Counted from the stretch's first letter, positions 9,238 through 18,927 are shown. The stretch is DNA of 64,000 nt from CAVOEB01 sp965249645 (GCA_965249645.1 CBDFML010000007.1:124001-188000); one strand, 5' to 3'. Translations and numbers: made by a program. Notes: generated from the letters alone by a model not told the origin.

Positions 9238-9699
9238 ATGCCGACATTCGTCTATATGACCCGTTGCGACGGCTGCGGCCATTGCGTCGATATCTGCCCG
9301 TCCGACATCATGCACATCGATAAGACCTCCCGCCGCGCCTACAACATCGAGCCCAATATGTGCTGGGAGTGCTACTCCTGCGTGAAGGCGTGTCCGCAAA
9401 ATGCGATCGACTGCCGTGGCTATGCCGACTTCGCGCCGATGGGCCATAGCGTCCGGGTGCTCCGCGAAGAGGCCAAGGGCACCATCTCCTGGAAGGTCAA
9501 GTTCCGCGACGGCCGTGAAAAGAATTTCGAATCCCCTATCCGGACGACGCCGTGGGGGTCGATCAAATCGCCATCCGATTACGAAGCGCCGACCGGGGAT
9601 GCCATGAAGTCCCAGGAGCTCGCGCACGAGCCCGAAGCGCTCAACATCGACAAGCTGCCCGCGTTGAGCCCCGACCAGCTCAAGCGGATCGTGCTCTAA
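9238..9699 (+). CDS. aprB: adenylylsulfate (APS) reductase beta subunit
   Basis: The product (153 aa) is the ferredoxin-like electron-transfer subunit. Two [4Fe-4S] motifs are seen: C10-x2-C13-x2-C16-x3-C20 and C42-x2-C45-x2-C48-x3-C52. The C-terminal tail that wraps around AprA is present. A strong AGGAGA precedes the ATG. Its stop TAA overlaps the aprA ATG by one base (TAATG), so the subunits are translationally coupled. Confidence 0.95.
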   Translation: MPTFVYMTRCDGCGHCVDICPSDIMHIDKTSRRAYNIEPNMCWECYSCVKACPQNAIDCRGYADFAPMGHSVRVLREEAKGTISWKVKFRDGREKNFESPIRTTPWGSIKSPSDYEAPTGDAMKSQELAHEPEALNIDKLPALSPDQLKRIVL

Positions 9700-11543
9700 T
9701 GGGTCTGTTCTCCCGCAACAAAACGGTCTTCGTGGATTCGGACATCCTCGTCGTTGGCGGCGGCATGGCCGGCTGCGGGGCGACCTACGAATCCCGCTAC
9801 TGGGGACGCGACAAAAAGGTCGTCGTCGTCGAGAAGGCGAACATCGAACGCAGCGGCGCCGTCGCGCAGGGCCTCTATGCGATCAACTGCTACATGGGCA
9901 TGCAGTGGGATGAGAACCAGCCCGAGGACCATGTCCGCTACGCGCGCAACGATCTAATGGGTCTGGTGCGCGAGGATCTGGGCTACGACATCGCGCGCCA
10001 CGTCGATTCCACGGTGCACAAGTTCGAGGAGTGGGGCCTGCCCATCATGAAAGACCCGGAAACCGGGCGCTACCTGCGCGAAGGCAAGTGGCAGATCATG
10101 ATCCACGGCGAAAGCTTCAAGCCGATCGTCGCCGAGGCCGCGCGCAAGGCCGCCACCGAGGTCTACAACCGGATCATGGTGACCCACCTGCTGATGGACA
10201 AGACGAAGCCCAACCGGGTCGCCGGGGCTGTCGGCTTCAACGTCCGGAGCGGCGAATTCTACGTCTTTCGCGCCAAAGCCGTCATCGTCGCCGCGGGTGG
10301 CGCCTCACACATCTTCAAGCCCCGCGCGGTCGGCGAAGGCATGGGCCGGACCTGGTACGCGCCCTGGAGCAGCGCCTCGGCTTATGCGCTGCCGATTCTG
10401 ACCGGCGCCAAGATGACCCAGATGGAGAACCGGATCGTGCTGACCCGGTTCAAGGACGGCTACGGTCCGGTCGGCGCCTACTTCCTGCACCTCAAGACCT
10501 ACACCGAAAATGCCTATGGGGATGAGTACGAGACCACCTGGTACGAACACACCAAGGAACTGGTCGGGGATTACATCGATCGCCACCCAGTGCCGACCTG
10601 CCTGCGAAATCACGCCTTCCTGGAGGAGGTCAAGGCCGGCCGAGGCCCCATCCGCATGGTGACGAAAGAGGCCTTCCAGGATCCCCACAAGGAGACCGTC
10701 GGGTGGGAGAACTTCCTCGGCATGACGATCGGGCAGGCGGTCGTCTGGGCCTCGCAGAACATCGATCCCAAACACACCAATCCCGAGCTGACCACGTCCG
10801 AGCCCTACGTCATGGGCTCCCACGCCACCTGCTCGGGCGCCTGGGCGAGCGGGCCGGAGGACTACGCGCCCGACGAATATCAGTGGGGCTACAACCGGAT
10901 GATGACCGTCGATGGCCTGTTCGGCGCCGGCGATACCATCGGCGGCACCGCCCACAAGTTCTCGTCGGGATCCTTTACGGAAGGCCGCATCGCCGGCAAG
11001 GCGGCGGTCAATTACGTAAACGACCTGGGCACCGAGCAGCCTGAGGTCATCGAGGCGGAGTACGAAGCTCTCAAGACAGTCGTTTTCCAGCCCATGGAGA
11101 ACTACGAGGTCGGCCGCAACGAGATCGTCGCGGGAACGGTATCGCCCAGCTACATGCTGCCGATTCATGGTCTTCAGCGTCTCGAGAAGATCATGGATGA
11201 ATATGTCGGCGGCATCAGCGCCCACTACACGACCAACGAGCCGTTGCTTACCCGCGGGCTGGAACTGCTGGACATGCTGAAGGAAGACCTCGCCCATCTC
11301 GGGGCCGAAGACCTTCACCAGCTTCAGCGGGCATGGGAGCTTCACCACCGGGTCACGGCCTCAGAGTGTGTGACACAGCACACGATGTTCCGGACCGAAA
11401 CGCGGTGGCCGGGCTATTACTATCGGGCCGACCATCCGAAGCTGGACGATACGGATTGGCATTGCTTCACCTTGTCCCAATACGACCGGGAATCGGGGGC
11501 GTGGGAACTGGAGAAGGCCCCCGTGTATCACATCGTCGATTGA
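9699..11543 (+). CDS. aprA: adenylylsulfate (APS) reductase alpha subunit
   Basis: The product (614 aa) is the catalytic FAD subunit. The N-terminal dinucleotide fold DILVVGGGMAGCGATYE is intact, as are the substrate-pocket stretches around RIVLTRFKDGYGPVGAYF and GSHATCSGAWASGP and the FAD-binding GDTIGGTAHKFSSGSF. The true start is the ATG overlapping the aprB stop, not an upstream one. In the reverse direction AprBA forms APS from sulfite and AMP, yielding two electrons; with Sat this gives ATP. Length is normal. Confidence 0.96.
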   Translation: MGLFSRNKTVFVDSDILVVGGGMAGCGATYESRYWGRDKKVVVVEKANIERSGAVAQGLYAINCYMGMQWDENQPEDHVRYARNDLMGLVREDLGYDIARHVDSTVHKFEEWGLPIMKDPETGRYLREGKWQIMIHGESFKPIVAEAARKAATEVYNRIMVTHLLMDKTKPNRVAGAVGFNVRSGEFYVFRAKAVIVAAGGASHIFKPRAVGEGMGRTWYAPWSSASAYALPILTGAKMTQMENRIVLTRFKDGYGPVGAYFLHLKTYTENAYGDEYETTWYEHTKELVGDYIDRHPVPTCLRNHAFLEEVKAGRGPIRMVTKEAFQDPHKETVGWENFLGMTIGQAVVWASQNIDPKHTNPELTTSEPYVMGSHATCSGAWASGPEDYAPDEYQWGYNRMMTVDGLFGAGDTIGGTAHKFSSGSFTEGRIAGKAAVNYVNDLGTEQPEVIEAEYEALKTVVFQPMENYEVGRNEIVAGTVSPSYMLPIHGLQRLEKIMDEYVGGISAHYTTNEPLLTRGLELLDMLKEDLAHLGAEDLHQLQRAWELHHRVTASECVTQHTMFRTETRWPGYYYRADHPKLDDTDWHCFTLSQYDRESGAWELEKAPVYHIVD

Positions 11544-11715
11544 ACGGAGCCCGCCGACGAACCCGTTGATGTGACGCAAAGCCCCTGATGGCGCGCGAGG
11601 TCCGGGCACCCCGCCCCGCACGCTTTGACAAGCGGCGTCCGCAGGACGATAACGGGCACCACGCAATTTCGTATCTCAGGTGGCCCGTGCCACACAGTGC
11701 CCGCTCACGTCCCTG

Positions 11716-12636
11716 ATGCAGATCTACCTCCCGATCGCCGAAATGTCGGTGAACGTATTTTTGCTCCTGGCGATGGGCGGCGCGGTGGGCTTTCTCTCAG
11801 GCCTGTTCGGGGTCGGCGGCGGCTTTCTCATGACCCCGCTGCTGATCTTTATCGGCGTGCCCGCGCCGGTCGCGGTCGCCACCGAAGCAAACCAGATCGT
11901 CGCCTCCTCCGCCTCGGGAATCCTCGCCCATATGCGTCGGCGCAACGTCGACTTCAAGATGGGCGCGGTGCTCCTGATGGGCGGCCTGGGAGGCTCCTAC
12001 CTCGGGGTCTGGCTGTTCGGGGTCTTACGCGACATCGGTCAGATCGATCTCATGATTCGGCTGTCCTTCGTGGTGTTCCTCGGCGTGATCGGCGGCCTGA
12101 TGCTGACCGAAAGCAGCCGCGCGCTGTTGCGCCGCGGCCGCAAGGGACCGAGGACCAAGCTGCACCAGCACACCTTCCTCCACGGTCTGCCCTTCAAGAT
12201 GCGCTTTCGCACCTCGCGCCTCTACATCAGCGCGCTGTTGCCGCTCGCGCTCGGCTTCGTCGTGGGCATGCTCGCCGCGCTGATGGGCGTGGGCGGCGGC
12301 TTTCTGATGATTCCTGCGATGATCTACCTGCTCGGCATGCCGACCGCGGTGGTCGTCGGCACCTCGCTCTTCCAGATTCTGTTCGTCACCGCGAACGTCA
12401 CCTTCTTCCAGGCGCTCAACCATCAGACTGTCGACATCACGCTGGCACTGCTGCTCCTGGTCGGCGCCGTGATCGGAGCTCAGTTCGGCGCTCGCTTCGG
12501 CGCCCGGCTGCGCGGCGAGCAACTGCGTGGTCTGCTTGCGCTCATGGTCCTCCTCGTCTGCGCCAAGCTAATCTTCGATCTCATCACCCAACCCGATAAC
12601 ATTTATTCCATCGGCATGCTCGGGAGCCACTCGTGA
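11716..12636 (+). CDS. TauE/SafE family (TSUP) sulfite or anion exporter
   Basis: The product (306 aa) is a membrane protein of the TSUP family with two repeated halves. Each begins with a GVGGGFLM motif (FGVGGGFLMTP and MGVGGGFLMIP), separated by a cytoplasmic loop rich in Arg and Lys. The start MQIYLPIAEMSVN fits the family; a GTG 36 bases upstream is possible but has no good ribosome site. Lying after aprMBA, it probably moves sulfite or sulfate across the inner membrane. Its last bases overlap the next gene. Confidence 0.88.
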   Translation: MQIYLPIAEMSVNVFLLLAMGGAVGFLSGLFGVGGGFLMTPLLIFIGVPAPVAVATEANQIVASSASGILAHMRRRNVDFKMGAVLLMGGLGGSYLGVWLFGVLRDIGQIDLMIRLSFVVFLGVIGGLMLTESSRALLRRGRKGPRTKLHQHTFLHGLPFKMRFRTSRLYISALLPLALGFVVGMLAALMGVGGGFLMIPAMIYLLGMPTAVVVGTSLFQILFVTANVTFFQALNHQTVDITLALLLLVGAVIGAQFGARFGARLRGEQLRGLLALMVLLVCAKLIFDLITQPDNIYSIGMLGSHS

Positions 12637-13394
12637 GCGCGCACCGCCTCGCCCCGCTCTTCGCCCTGCTCGTGCTGGCAGCCGGCCTGACGGTGCCCGC
12701 CCCGGTGCACGCCGCCGACCCGTTGATCGCCGATCTGTCGAAGGATTCGATCGAGATTACCACCGGGTTTGCCGGCACAGACGTGCTGCTGTTCGGCGCG
12801 ATCGAGGGCGAGGGCGATGTCCTTGTCGAGGTCCGCGGTCCTACGTCCGACATGGTGGTCCGGCGCAAGGATCGCACGCTCGGCATCTGGATCAATCGCG
12901 ACCAGGTGGGCTTCGCCGATGTGCCGTCGTTCTATCGCCTGGCGAGTTCCGCCGATATCTACGAGACCGCCCGCAACAAGACGCTCATTCAGCAATACGG
13001 CATCGGCGCGGCCAATCTCGATCTGACTCCGATCGGCGATGTTCTCGACGGCCGCCAGGCCTCGTTCCGAGCCGGCATGATCCGCGAATTCGAGGCCTCC
13101 GGGCTTTATTCCGAAGATATCGGCGGTGTCGAATTCCTGGGTCCGGGCCTGTTCAGCGCCAAGCTGCACTTCCCCGCGAATGTCGTGACCGGAACCTACG
13201 GCGTGCAGGTCTATCTGTTGCGCGACAGCCTCGTCGTCAGCAAGCGGAACTACTCCCTCGTGGTCCAGAAAATCGGCATCGGCGCCCAGGTCTTTGCCTT
13301 CGCGCACGAGCATCCGGCCGCATACGGCGCACTTGCAATCGCCATTGCGCTTCTCGCCGGCTGGTTCGCGGGCTTCGTCTTCCGCCGCACCTGA
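12633..13394 (+). CDS. TIGR02186 family membrane-anchored protein
   Basis: The product (253 aa) has a cleavable signal peptide ending near AHAAD-type residues (VHAAD, about 25-30), a long extracytoplasmic part and one C-terminal membrane helix (about 225-248) followed by Arg residues. It matches the alphaproteobacterial TIGR02186 family of unknown function. The GTG start overlaps the TSUP stop by four bases (GTGA), so the two are coupled. The family is commonly beside TSUP exporters, suggesting a periplasmic partner of the transporter (inference). Confidence 0.8.
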   Translation: MSAHRLAPLFALLVLAAGLTVPAPVHAADPLIADLSKDSIEITTGFAGTDVLLFGAIEGEGDVLVEVRGPTSDMVVRRKDRTLGIWINRDQVGFADVPSFYRLASSADIYETARNKTLIQQYGIGAANLDLTPIGDVLDGRQASFRAGMIREFEASGLYSEDIGGVEFLGPGLFSAKLHFPANVVTGTYGVQVYLLRDSLVVSKRNYSLVVQKIGIGAQVFAFAHEHPAAYGALAIAIALLAGWFAGFVFRRT

Positions 13395-13482
13395 CCCACA
13401 GCCCGTCGCCGCCCGCCTTGGTTCGGGCAACGCCGCAAGGCTATAATGACGCGGTTTCGGTTCCGCTGACCGGGAGAGCGCC

Positions 13483-13962
13483 ATGAAACTCGAAGGTTCG
13501 TGTCACTGCGGGGCGGTACACTTCGCCGTCGTAACGCACACCCCCCACCCCTACATGCACTGCCATTGCTCGATCTGCCGCAAGACGGCGGGCGGCGGAG
13601 GCTACGTGATCAACATCATGGCCGACGCGGCCAGCCTTGAGGTCACAGGCGCCGGGTCTTTGCGCATCTATCAGGCGCGTCTCGAAGACGGATCTATCTC
13701 CGAGAGCAAGCGCCATTTCTGCTCGGCGTGCGCGAGCTATCTCTGGGCTGCCGACGAGCGCTGGCCCGATTGGATCTACCCCTACGCCTCAGCCATCGAT
13801 ACTCCGCTGCCCAAACCACCTGCCCGCGAGCACATCTTTCTTGATGCCGCCGCACCCTGGATCGGAATTCCCGACGGCGCCGACGATCTGAATTTCGCAA
13901 CCTATCCAGCACTGTCCATCGAAGACTGGCACCGGGGCCGTGGCCTCTATCTCGACGACTGA
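13483..13962 (+). CDS. GFA (CENP-V/GFA) domain protein
   Basis: The product (159 aa) is a zinc-binding protein of the glutathione-dependent formaldehyde-activating (GFA) fold. It shows GSCHCGAVHF, MHCHCSICRKTAGG and HFCSACASYLW, the three cysteine clusters that hold two zinc ions. It is a stand-alone member, more diverged than the array at 23.6-27.9 kb. The enzymatic role of Gfa in joining formaldehyde to glutathione is disputed, so only the fold is certain. GGGAGAG precedes the ATG, and a dipeptidase follows 24 bases later. Confidence 0.88.
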   Translation: MKLEGSCHCGAVHFAVVTHTPHPYMHCHCSICRKTAGGGGYVINIMADAASLEVTGAGSLRIYQARLEDGSISESKRHFCSACASYLWAADERWPDWIYPYASAIDTPLPKPPAREHIFLDAAAPWIGIPDGADDLNFATYPALSIEDWHRGRGLYLDD

Positions 13963-13986
13963 GCGTCCCGCCGACAGGAGATTCCC

Positions 13987-14967
13987 ATGACCGCCTCAGA
14001 CCTGCACAACGACGCCATCGTCCTCGACGGTCTCGTCATCTCGAAATGGAGCCGCTCGGTCTTCGAAGACATGCAGGCCGGCGGCCTCACGGCGGCGAAT
14101 TGCACCTGCTGCGTCTGGGAGGGCATCCGCGGCACTCTCGACAACGTTGCCCAGTGGAAACACTGGCTCGACGAGCATGACGACCTGCTGCTCCAGGTCT
14201 TCACCACCGACGACATCGCGCGCGCCAAACGCGAGGGCAAGACGGGAATTATTCTCGGCTGGCAGAACACCAGCGGCATCGAGGACCGCATCGACTATCT
14301 TACGATCTTCAAGGCGCTCGGCGTCGGCGTCATGCAAATGACCTACAACACCCAGAACCTGGTCGGCTGCGGCTGCTACGAAAGCCGCGATTCCGGGTTG
14401 TCCGATTTTGGTCGCGACGTGGTCGACGAGATGAATCGTCTGGGCATCCTGTGCGACCTCTCCCACGTCGGACCGAAAACCAGTGACGACGTCATCCGCC
14501 ACTCGAAAAAGCCCGTTGCCTACACCCACTGCCTGCCCAGCGGGCTCAAGGAGCATCCGCGCAACAAGACCGACGACCAGCTTCGCTTCATCGCCGAGCG
14601 CAACGGCTTCATCGGCGTCACCATGTTCCCTGCCTTCCTTGCGCGTGGCACCGACGCCACGGTCGATGATTATGTCGAGGCGATGGATTATGTGATCAAC
14701 CTCGCGGGCGAGGACTGCGTTGGCTTCGGCACCGATTTCACGCAAGGCTACGAGCGTGATTTTTTCGACTGGCTCAACCACGACAAGGGTTATGGCCGCC
14801 CCCTCGTCGAATTCGGCGAGATCATCAATCCCGAGGGCATGCGGCTCATCCGCGACTACCCCAACCTCACCGCGGCGATGGAGCGTGCGGGCTGGAAGGA
14901 GGCCCGCATCCGCAAGGTGTTGGGCGATAACTGGGTGACGTTCCTGAAGGAGGCCTGGGGCGCCTAA
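13987..14967 (+). CDS. membrane-dipeptidase family (M19) peptidase
   Basis: The product (326 aa) is a zinc peptidase of the renal dipeptidase family. It shows an N-terminal HND motif (LHNDAIVLDG), Glu in the VWEGI region, the CDLSHVG motif, a THC motif (YTHCLPSG) and GFGTDFTQG near the C-terminus. No signal peptide is seen, so it is cytosolic. Members cleave dipeptides, including D-amino-acid ones; bacterial forms are often tied to uptake of peptides or modified amino acids. It overlaps nothing and is convergent with the NHL protein. Confidence 0.88.
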   Translation: MTASDLHNDAIVLDGLVISKWSRSVFEDMQAGGLTAANCTCCVWEGIRGTLDNVAQWKHWLDEHDDLLLQVFTTDDIARAKREGKTGIILGWQNTSGIEDRIDYLTIFKALGVGVMQMTYNTQNLVGCGCYESRDSGLSDFGRDVVDEMNRLGILCDLSHVGPKTSDDVIRHSKKPVAYTHCLPSGLKEHPRNKTDDQLRFIAERNGFIGVTMFPAFLARGTDATVDDYVEAMDYVINLAGEDCVGFGTDFTQGYERDFFDWLNHDKGYGRPLVEFGEIINPEGMRLIRDYPNLTAAMERAGWKEARIRKVLGDNWVTFLKEAWGA

Positions 14968-14975
14968 ATCTTCTC

Positions 14976-16505
14976 TTACTGCGTCCAGGTGCGGTAGGCG
15001 TTCTCGCTCGGCCGGTATTCGACGACGCGATGGTTGTTGGTGTCGACCACCAGCACCCGGTCGGGTCCATCCGCAATCACCGCGGCGGGTTCCGCCAGCG
15101 GCAGGCAGATTGCATCCTGGCAGACAAACTCGTGGCTCTCGAAATCCCGCACGCACCCCTCGTCCAGATCGATCAGCCGCACCGACGAATTGAAGCTGTC
15201 CGCCACCAGAACCCGCGTGCCATCAAGCCAACCCAACCCCAGCGGATGCTGAAATCGGGCCTCGTCGAGCGGCCCGTTGGCGTGAGAAAAATCGAACAAC
15301 CCCGTGCCGACCAAGGTGTCCACGCGGCCGTCGCCACCCAGATGCAGCCGCCGGATCGCCGAGGTTTCGCTATCGGCAAAGCCCAGTACCGTACTGTCGG
15401 GGCTGAGCGCAAGCCCGCTCGGCTGGGCAAGCAGCGCCTCGTTCGCAGGGCCATCCTGCAGGTCTTCGCAGCCGGTGCCCGCCAGGGCGCGCACCTCGAG
15501 GCTGTCAAGGTCGAGCACACCCAGTTGATGGGTACCGGCGTTGGCGAAATAAAGCTGCGATCCCGAAAGTTCCAGATCCCAGACAGAGGCAAGCGCCGCC
15601 TGGCGCGCCGCCACTGCCCCGTTCAGAACCGGACCGCGCACGCCGGTTCCGGCCAGCGTCGTCACCGCACCGCTCGCCCGGTCTATTTTGCGGATTGCGT
15701 GGTTGAAGGTATCGGCGACAAAAATTGTCTCAGGCGTCGCAATCAGGCCCTGCGGTGAATTGAACCGCGCGTCCTCCGCCGATCCGTCGAGCAGGCCTGC
15801 CTCGCCACTGCCGAAGCGCGCGATCTCTGTTCCGGAATCATCGAGTTCCACGATTTGATTGTGGCCACCGTCGGCCAATACCCAGTGTTGCGCGCCGCCC
15901 GCTCCCGCCAGCGGTTTGAGCTGGCCCGGATAGGCGAGCCGCCCGTCGGGACTCGGTGCACTCACAAGCTCGAGCGCGCTGGGATCGAGTTTGCCGCTGG
16001 TCTTTGCTTCCTCGACCAGGTTGGCCACCGCACGCAGCAACAGCTCCGGGTCCGGCTCGCCGGGCGACTGACCGATGACCGCGCCGTCGGGCGAGACGAA
16101 CATCAAGGTCGGCCAGGCGCGCACGCCGTATTCGCGCCACAGGATCATGTCGGGGTCGTTGACCACGGGATGCACGATGCCGTAGCGCGCGATTGCCTCG
16201 CGCAGGTTGGCAGCATCTCGTTCGGCTGCGAATTTTGGCGAATGCACCCCGATGACGACGACTTCCTCGGGAAACGCCTCTTCAACACGGCGCAACGAAG
16301 ACAGCACATGCATGCAATTGATACAGCAGGTCGTCCAGAAATCCAGAATCAGAAGCTTGCCGCGGACATCATCGAGCGCGAGTGGGGTAGCGATGTTGAA
16401 CCATTCCATCCCCGGCCGAGAAATTTCGGGCGCATGCACCGCGTCGTCGGCCATGGCGCCCTGACGTTGGAGGCGGCGCTTTATTTTGTCTTGCCCTACA
16501 GACAT
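14976..16505 (-). CDS. thioredoxin-like plus NHL beta-propeller protein (NHLRC2-like)
   Basis: The product (about 509 aa) has an N-terminal thioredoxin-like domain with the unusual CCINC active site (DFWTTCCINCMHVL, near residue 55), followed by a six-bladed NHL propeller made of repeats such as FNSPQGL, DTFNHAIRKID and LAQPSGLALS. This order and the CCINC motif match animal NHLRC2 and its bacterial relatives. The function of bacterial members is unknown. The start is uncertain: 16505 is chosen over a GTG at 16535 and an internal ATG about 17 codons later. No signal peptide is evident. Confidence 0.85.
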   Translation of the reverse strand: MSVGQDKIKRRLQRQGAMADDAVHAPEISRPGMEWFNIATPLALDDVRGKLLILDFWTTCCINCMHVLSSLRRVEEAFPEEVVVIGVHSPKFAAERDAANLREAIARYGIVHPVVNDPDMILWREYGVRAWPTLMFVSPDGAVIGQSPGEPDPELLLRAVANLVEEAKTSGKLDPSALELVSAPSPDGRLAYPGQLKPLAGAGGAQHWVLADGGHNQIVELDDSGTEIARFGSGEAGLLDGSAEDARFNSPQGLIATPETIFVADTFNHAIRKIDRASGAVTTLAGTGVRGPVLNGAVAARQAALASVWDLELSGSQLYFANAGTHQLGVLDLDSLEVRALAGTGCEDLQDGPANEALLAQPSGLALSPDSTVLGFADSETSAIRRLHLGGDGRVDTLVGTGLFDFSHANGPLDEARFQHPLGLGWLDGTRVLVADSFNSSVRLIDLDEGCVRDFESHEFVCQDAICLPLAEPAAVIADGPDRVLVVDTNNHRVVEYRPSENAYRTWTQ

Positions 16506-16660
16506 TCGCTCAAAACCGTTTCCTCGCCCGGTCACTAAAACACGCGACCGGTAATTTCTGATTATGGGAAGAATTTCAACGGGGGCCGAGTGTACGCCGA
16601 TTCCCTCCCGCGCGCAGAAAAATCAACGAAGTGTAACGCCCTGACACCTGCCCCGCCGGG

Positions 16661-17908
16661 TCATCCGCCGTAGGCCGCGTCGTATTCCTTTTTCGCCTTG
16701 GTAAAGCAGCTCATCGGCGGCTTGACCACGCCGGCGCCGATCTGGCCGCCGTCCTTGCCGCCGACACCCATGTCGATGGCCGGCTGGATGCCGGTTTCGA
16801 GCACCTTGCGAAAATCGATGCCGGTCGGCGTGCCGCGATATTTGAGATACGGAATTTTGTAGTGGGAATTCTCGCCCACGGCGATCTTGTACATCGAGAG
16901 ATTGCGCTCGATCATCACTTCGGGATCGCCCTGGTAGCGCTGCAGCGGAAACGCCGCGGCCTGCGCGAATCCGCCCAGCCCGATGGTCTCCGCAATCGCC
17001 GAATCGCCACCCATCCAGGTGATCTCGTCTTCCGTGTGACCGTCGAACAGCTTGGCATCCACCGTTGCCTGGTCGCCGCGGATCCAGTGGTTGAGCCCGC
17101 CCACCCCCGACACACGGATGGCGAACTCCTTGCAGTTCAGGCACATCCCCGTCAGCACCGTCGATCCCTCCACTCCGTGGGCGCCGTCGGCGGTTGCCTT
17201 GGCGGCGGCCAGAGAAAGGCGCAGGAAGAAATAGTGATCTGCGGTCAGTGCCTCGATGGTCTTGTCCACTGCATCGGGTTTTTCCTTGGCGATCTGCATG
17301 AAGTGGGGCACCAGTTCGCGCAGGAACAGCAGCGATGCCGCGGTGTTACGGCTGTGCAGCTCGTCCCCCATATGCAGCGCTCGCTCCATGATCGGCTTGA
17401 GCGGAATTCCGCCCGCCCGCTTGACCGCTTCCTGGACCACCGGAGCAACCGTGTTGTTGATGAACAAGAGCCGCTCCCTCACACCCTCGTCGTAGACGCC
17501 GTAGTTGAGCCGGCGCGGGTTGGTGCCTTCATAAAAGTTGCAGTGACCCAGATTGCCGAAGGTCTCGTTGCGCACCACGAAGACGGGCATCGAGGCCGAG
17601 TAGATCCCCGCAAGAGAACCCAGCGCGGTCACCGCGTGCGCGGCCTCCACCTGGATCGCGCCCGAATCCAGTTTCGCGATGGCGTCGTCCCGATCGGATG
17701 CCAGATCCTCGAACAACGCACCGCCGATGAGACCCTCCCGCTGGCCGCCGAAATAATCGGCGAACGGCATCTGCGGGCCCGAGCCCAAAATCATGGTCTT
17801 TTCCATGCCTTCGCAGGTTTCGATCGCCGGCAGCACATCCACCAGCACCGGCTCGCCCGCATCCATCCGGCGAAGACATTCGTCGTTTGCCGTCGTCACA
17901 TCCACCAT
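16661..17908 (-). CDS. DUF1116 (YlbE/AllG-like) protein, copy 1
   Basis: The product (415 aa) has the full length of the DUF1116 family. Landmarks are CNFYEGTNPRRLNYGVYD, HMGDELHSRN, ADHYFFLRLSLAAAKA and GVGGKDGGQIGAG. In Escherichia coli YlbE (AllG) works with FdrA (AllF) and YlbF (AllH) as an oxamate carbamoyltransferase at the end of anaerobic allantoin use. No FdrA or YlbF gene is in this window, so a different partner or role is possible. GGGAGAGA precedes the ATG. A formyltransferase-like gene lies 44 bases upstream on the same strand. Confidence 0.85.
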   Translation of the reverse strand: MVDVTTANDECLRRMDAGEPVLVDVLPAIETCEGMEKTMILGSGPQMPFADYFGGQREGLIGGALFEDLASDRDDAIAKLDSGAIQVEAAHAVTALGSLAGIYSASMPVFVVRNETFGNLGHCNFYEGTNPRRLNYGVYDEGVRERLLFINNTVAPVVQEAVKRAGGIPLKPIMERALHMGDELHSRNTAASLLFLRELVPHFMQIAKEKPDAVDKTIEALTADHYFFLRLSLAAAKATADGAHGVEGSTVLTGMCLNCKEFAIRVSGVGGLNHWIRGDQATVDAKLFDGHTEDEITWMGGDSAIAETIGLGGFAQAAAFPLQRYQGDPEVMIERNLSMYKIAVGENSHYKIPYLKYRGTPTGIDFRKVLETGIQPAIDMGVGGKDGGQIGAGVVKPPMSCFTKAKKEYDAAYGG

Positions 17909-17952
17909 CGTCTCTCTCCCTTGTCCGAGTTCGCAGCGATACCGCGCCGGGC

Positions 17953-18870
17953 TCAGCCGAGCCGGTCGCCCACCGACAATCCAAGCTCTGCGGCCGCCTC
18001 GGTGGCGGCCAGTTTTTTGCCGCCCTTGGCACGCAGCCGCGCGACTTGTACCGCGCCCCCGGGCGCCGCCACGGTCATCCCGTTTCCGTCGACGGCGAGA
18101 ATCTCGCCGGGCGTGCCCGATGCCCCTTCGCCTGCCCGTGCGGAGCCGAAAAGCTGAACCGTCTGTACGCCGACATTCGTCCAGGCTCCGGGTGCGGGGT
18201 CGGTGCCGCGAATAAGGTTGTGCACGTCTTGCACGGGCTGTGCCCAGTCGATCTCTGCTTCACTGGCCGAACACCAGCTTTCGTAGGTTGCCTGGGAGTC
18301 GTCCTGCACGATCCGCGGGGCCTCACCCTGCTTGACCAGATCAAGCGCCTCGACCATGGCCTCGACGCCGAGCGGAAACAGCTTGTCGAAATAGATCGTG
18401 CCCAATGTATCGTCGGGGCCGATATCGACCTCTTTTTGCAACAGAACCGGGCCCGTATCGAGCCCGCTGTCGGGCCAGAAGATCGACAGCCCCGTTTTCG
18501 CTGCGCCCTGCATGATCGGCCAGTTGATCGAACTGGGTCCCCGATGGCGCGGCAGCAGCGACGGATGGTACTGGATGCTCCCGTGAGTCGGGATGTAGAG
18601 AATTTCTTCCGGCACGATCAGGGTTACGAACGCCATAACGCAGAGATCGGGCGAGAGCGCGCGAAACGCATCCCACACCTCGGGCGTCTTGTAGGATGCC
18701 GGCTGATACACGGGCAGACCGCGCTCCAGCGCGAAGTCCTTGAGCGGGTCGGGCGGGCGGCCTTCGCGGTCCGGCGCCACATACGCGGCAATGACGTCCT
18801 CGCCGCGCTCCAGCAGCGCTTCGAGCACAGCCTTGCCGAAGGCCTGCTGGCCGTGAACCACGATTCGCAT
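17953..18870 (-). CDS. 10-formyl-THF hydrolase-like formyltransferase
   Basis: The product (305 aa) has an N-terminal formyltransferase domain and a C-terminal barrel like methionyl-tRNA formyltransferase. The folate site YHPSLLPRHRGPSSINW, the catalytic Asp in DSGLDTGPVLLQKE, and IRGTDPAPGAW resemble the hydrolase domain of 10-formyl-THF dehydrogenase (ALDH1L) more than Fmt. The dehydrogenase domain of ALDH1L is absent. It may release formate from 10-formyl-THF or formylate a small substrate. The setting among Rieske, DUF1116 and GFA genes favours one-carbon metabolism over initiator-tRNA formylation. Confidence 0.82.
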   Translation of the reverse strand: MRIVVHGQQAFGKAVLEALLERGEDVIAAYVAPDREGRPPDPLKDFALERGLPVYQPASYKTPEVWDAFRALSPDLCVMAFVTLIVPEEILYIPTHGSIQYHPSLLPRHRGPSSINWPIMQGAAKTGLSIFWPDSGLDTGPVLLQKEVDIGPDDTLGTIYFDKLFPLGVEAMVEALDLVKQGEAPRIVQDDSQATYESWCSASEAEIDWAQPVQDVHNLIRGTDPAPGAWTNVGVQTVQLFGSARAGEGASGTPGEILAVDGNGMTVAAPGGAVQVARLRAKGGKKLAATEAAAELGLSVGDRLG

Positions 18871-18927
18871 TCGTGTCTCTCCCAGCGCACGTCTGTGGCG
18901 CGCTTGTCCCGATCCGTCAAACTAGCA

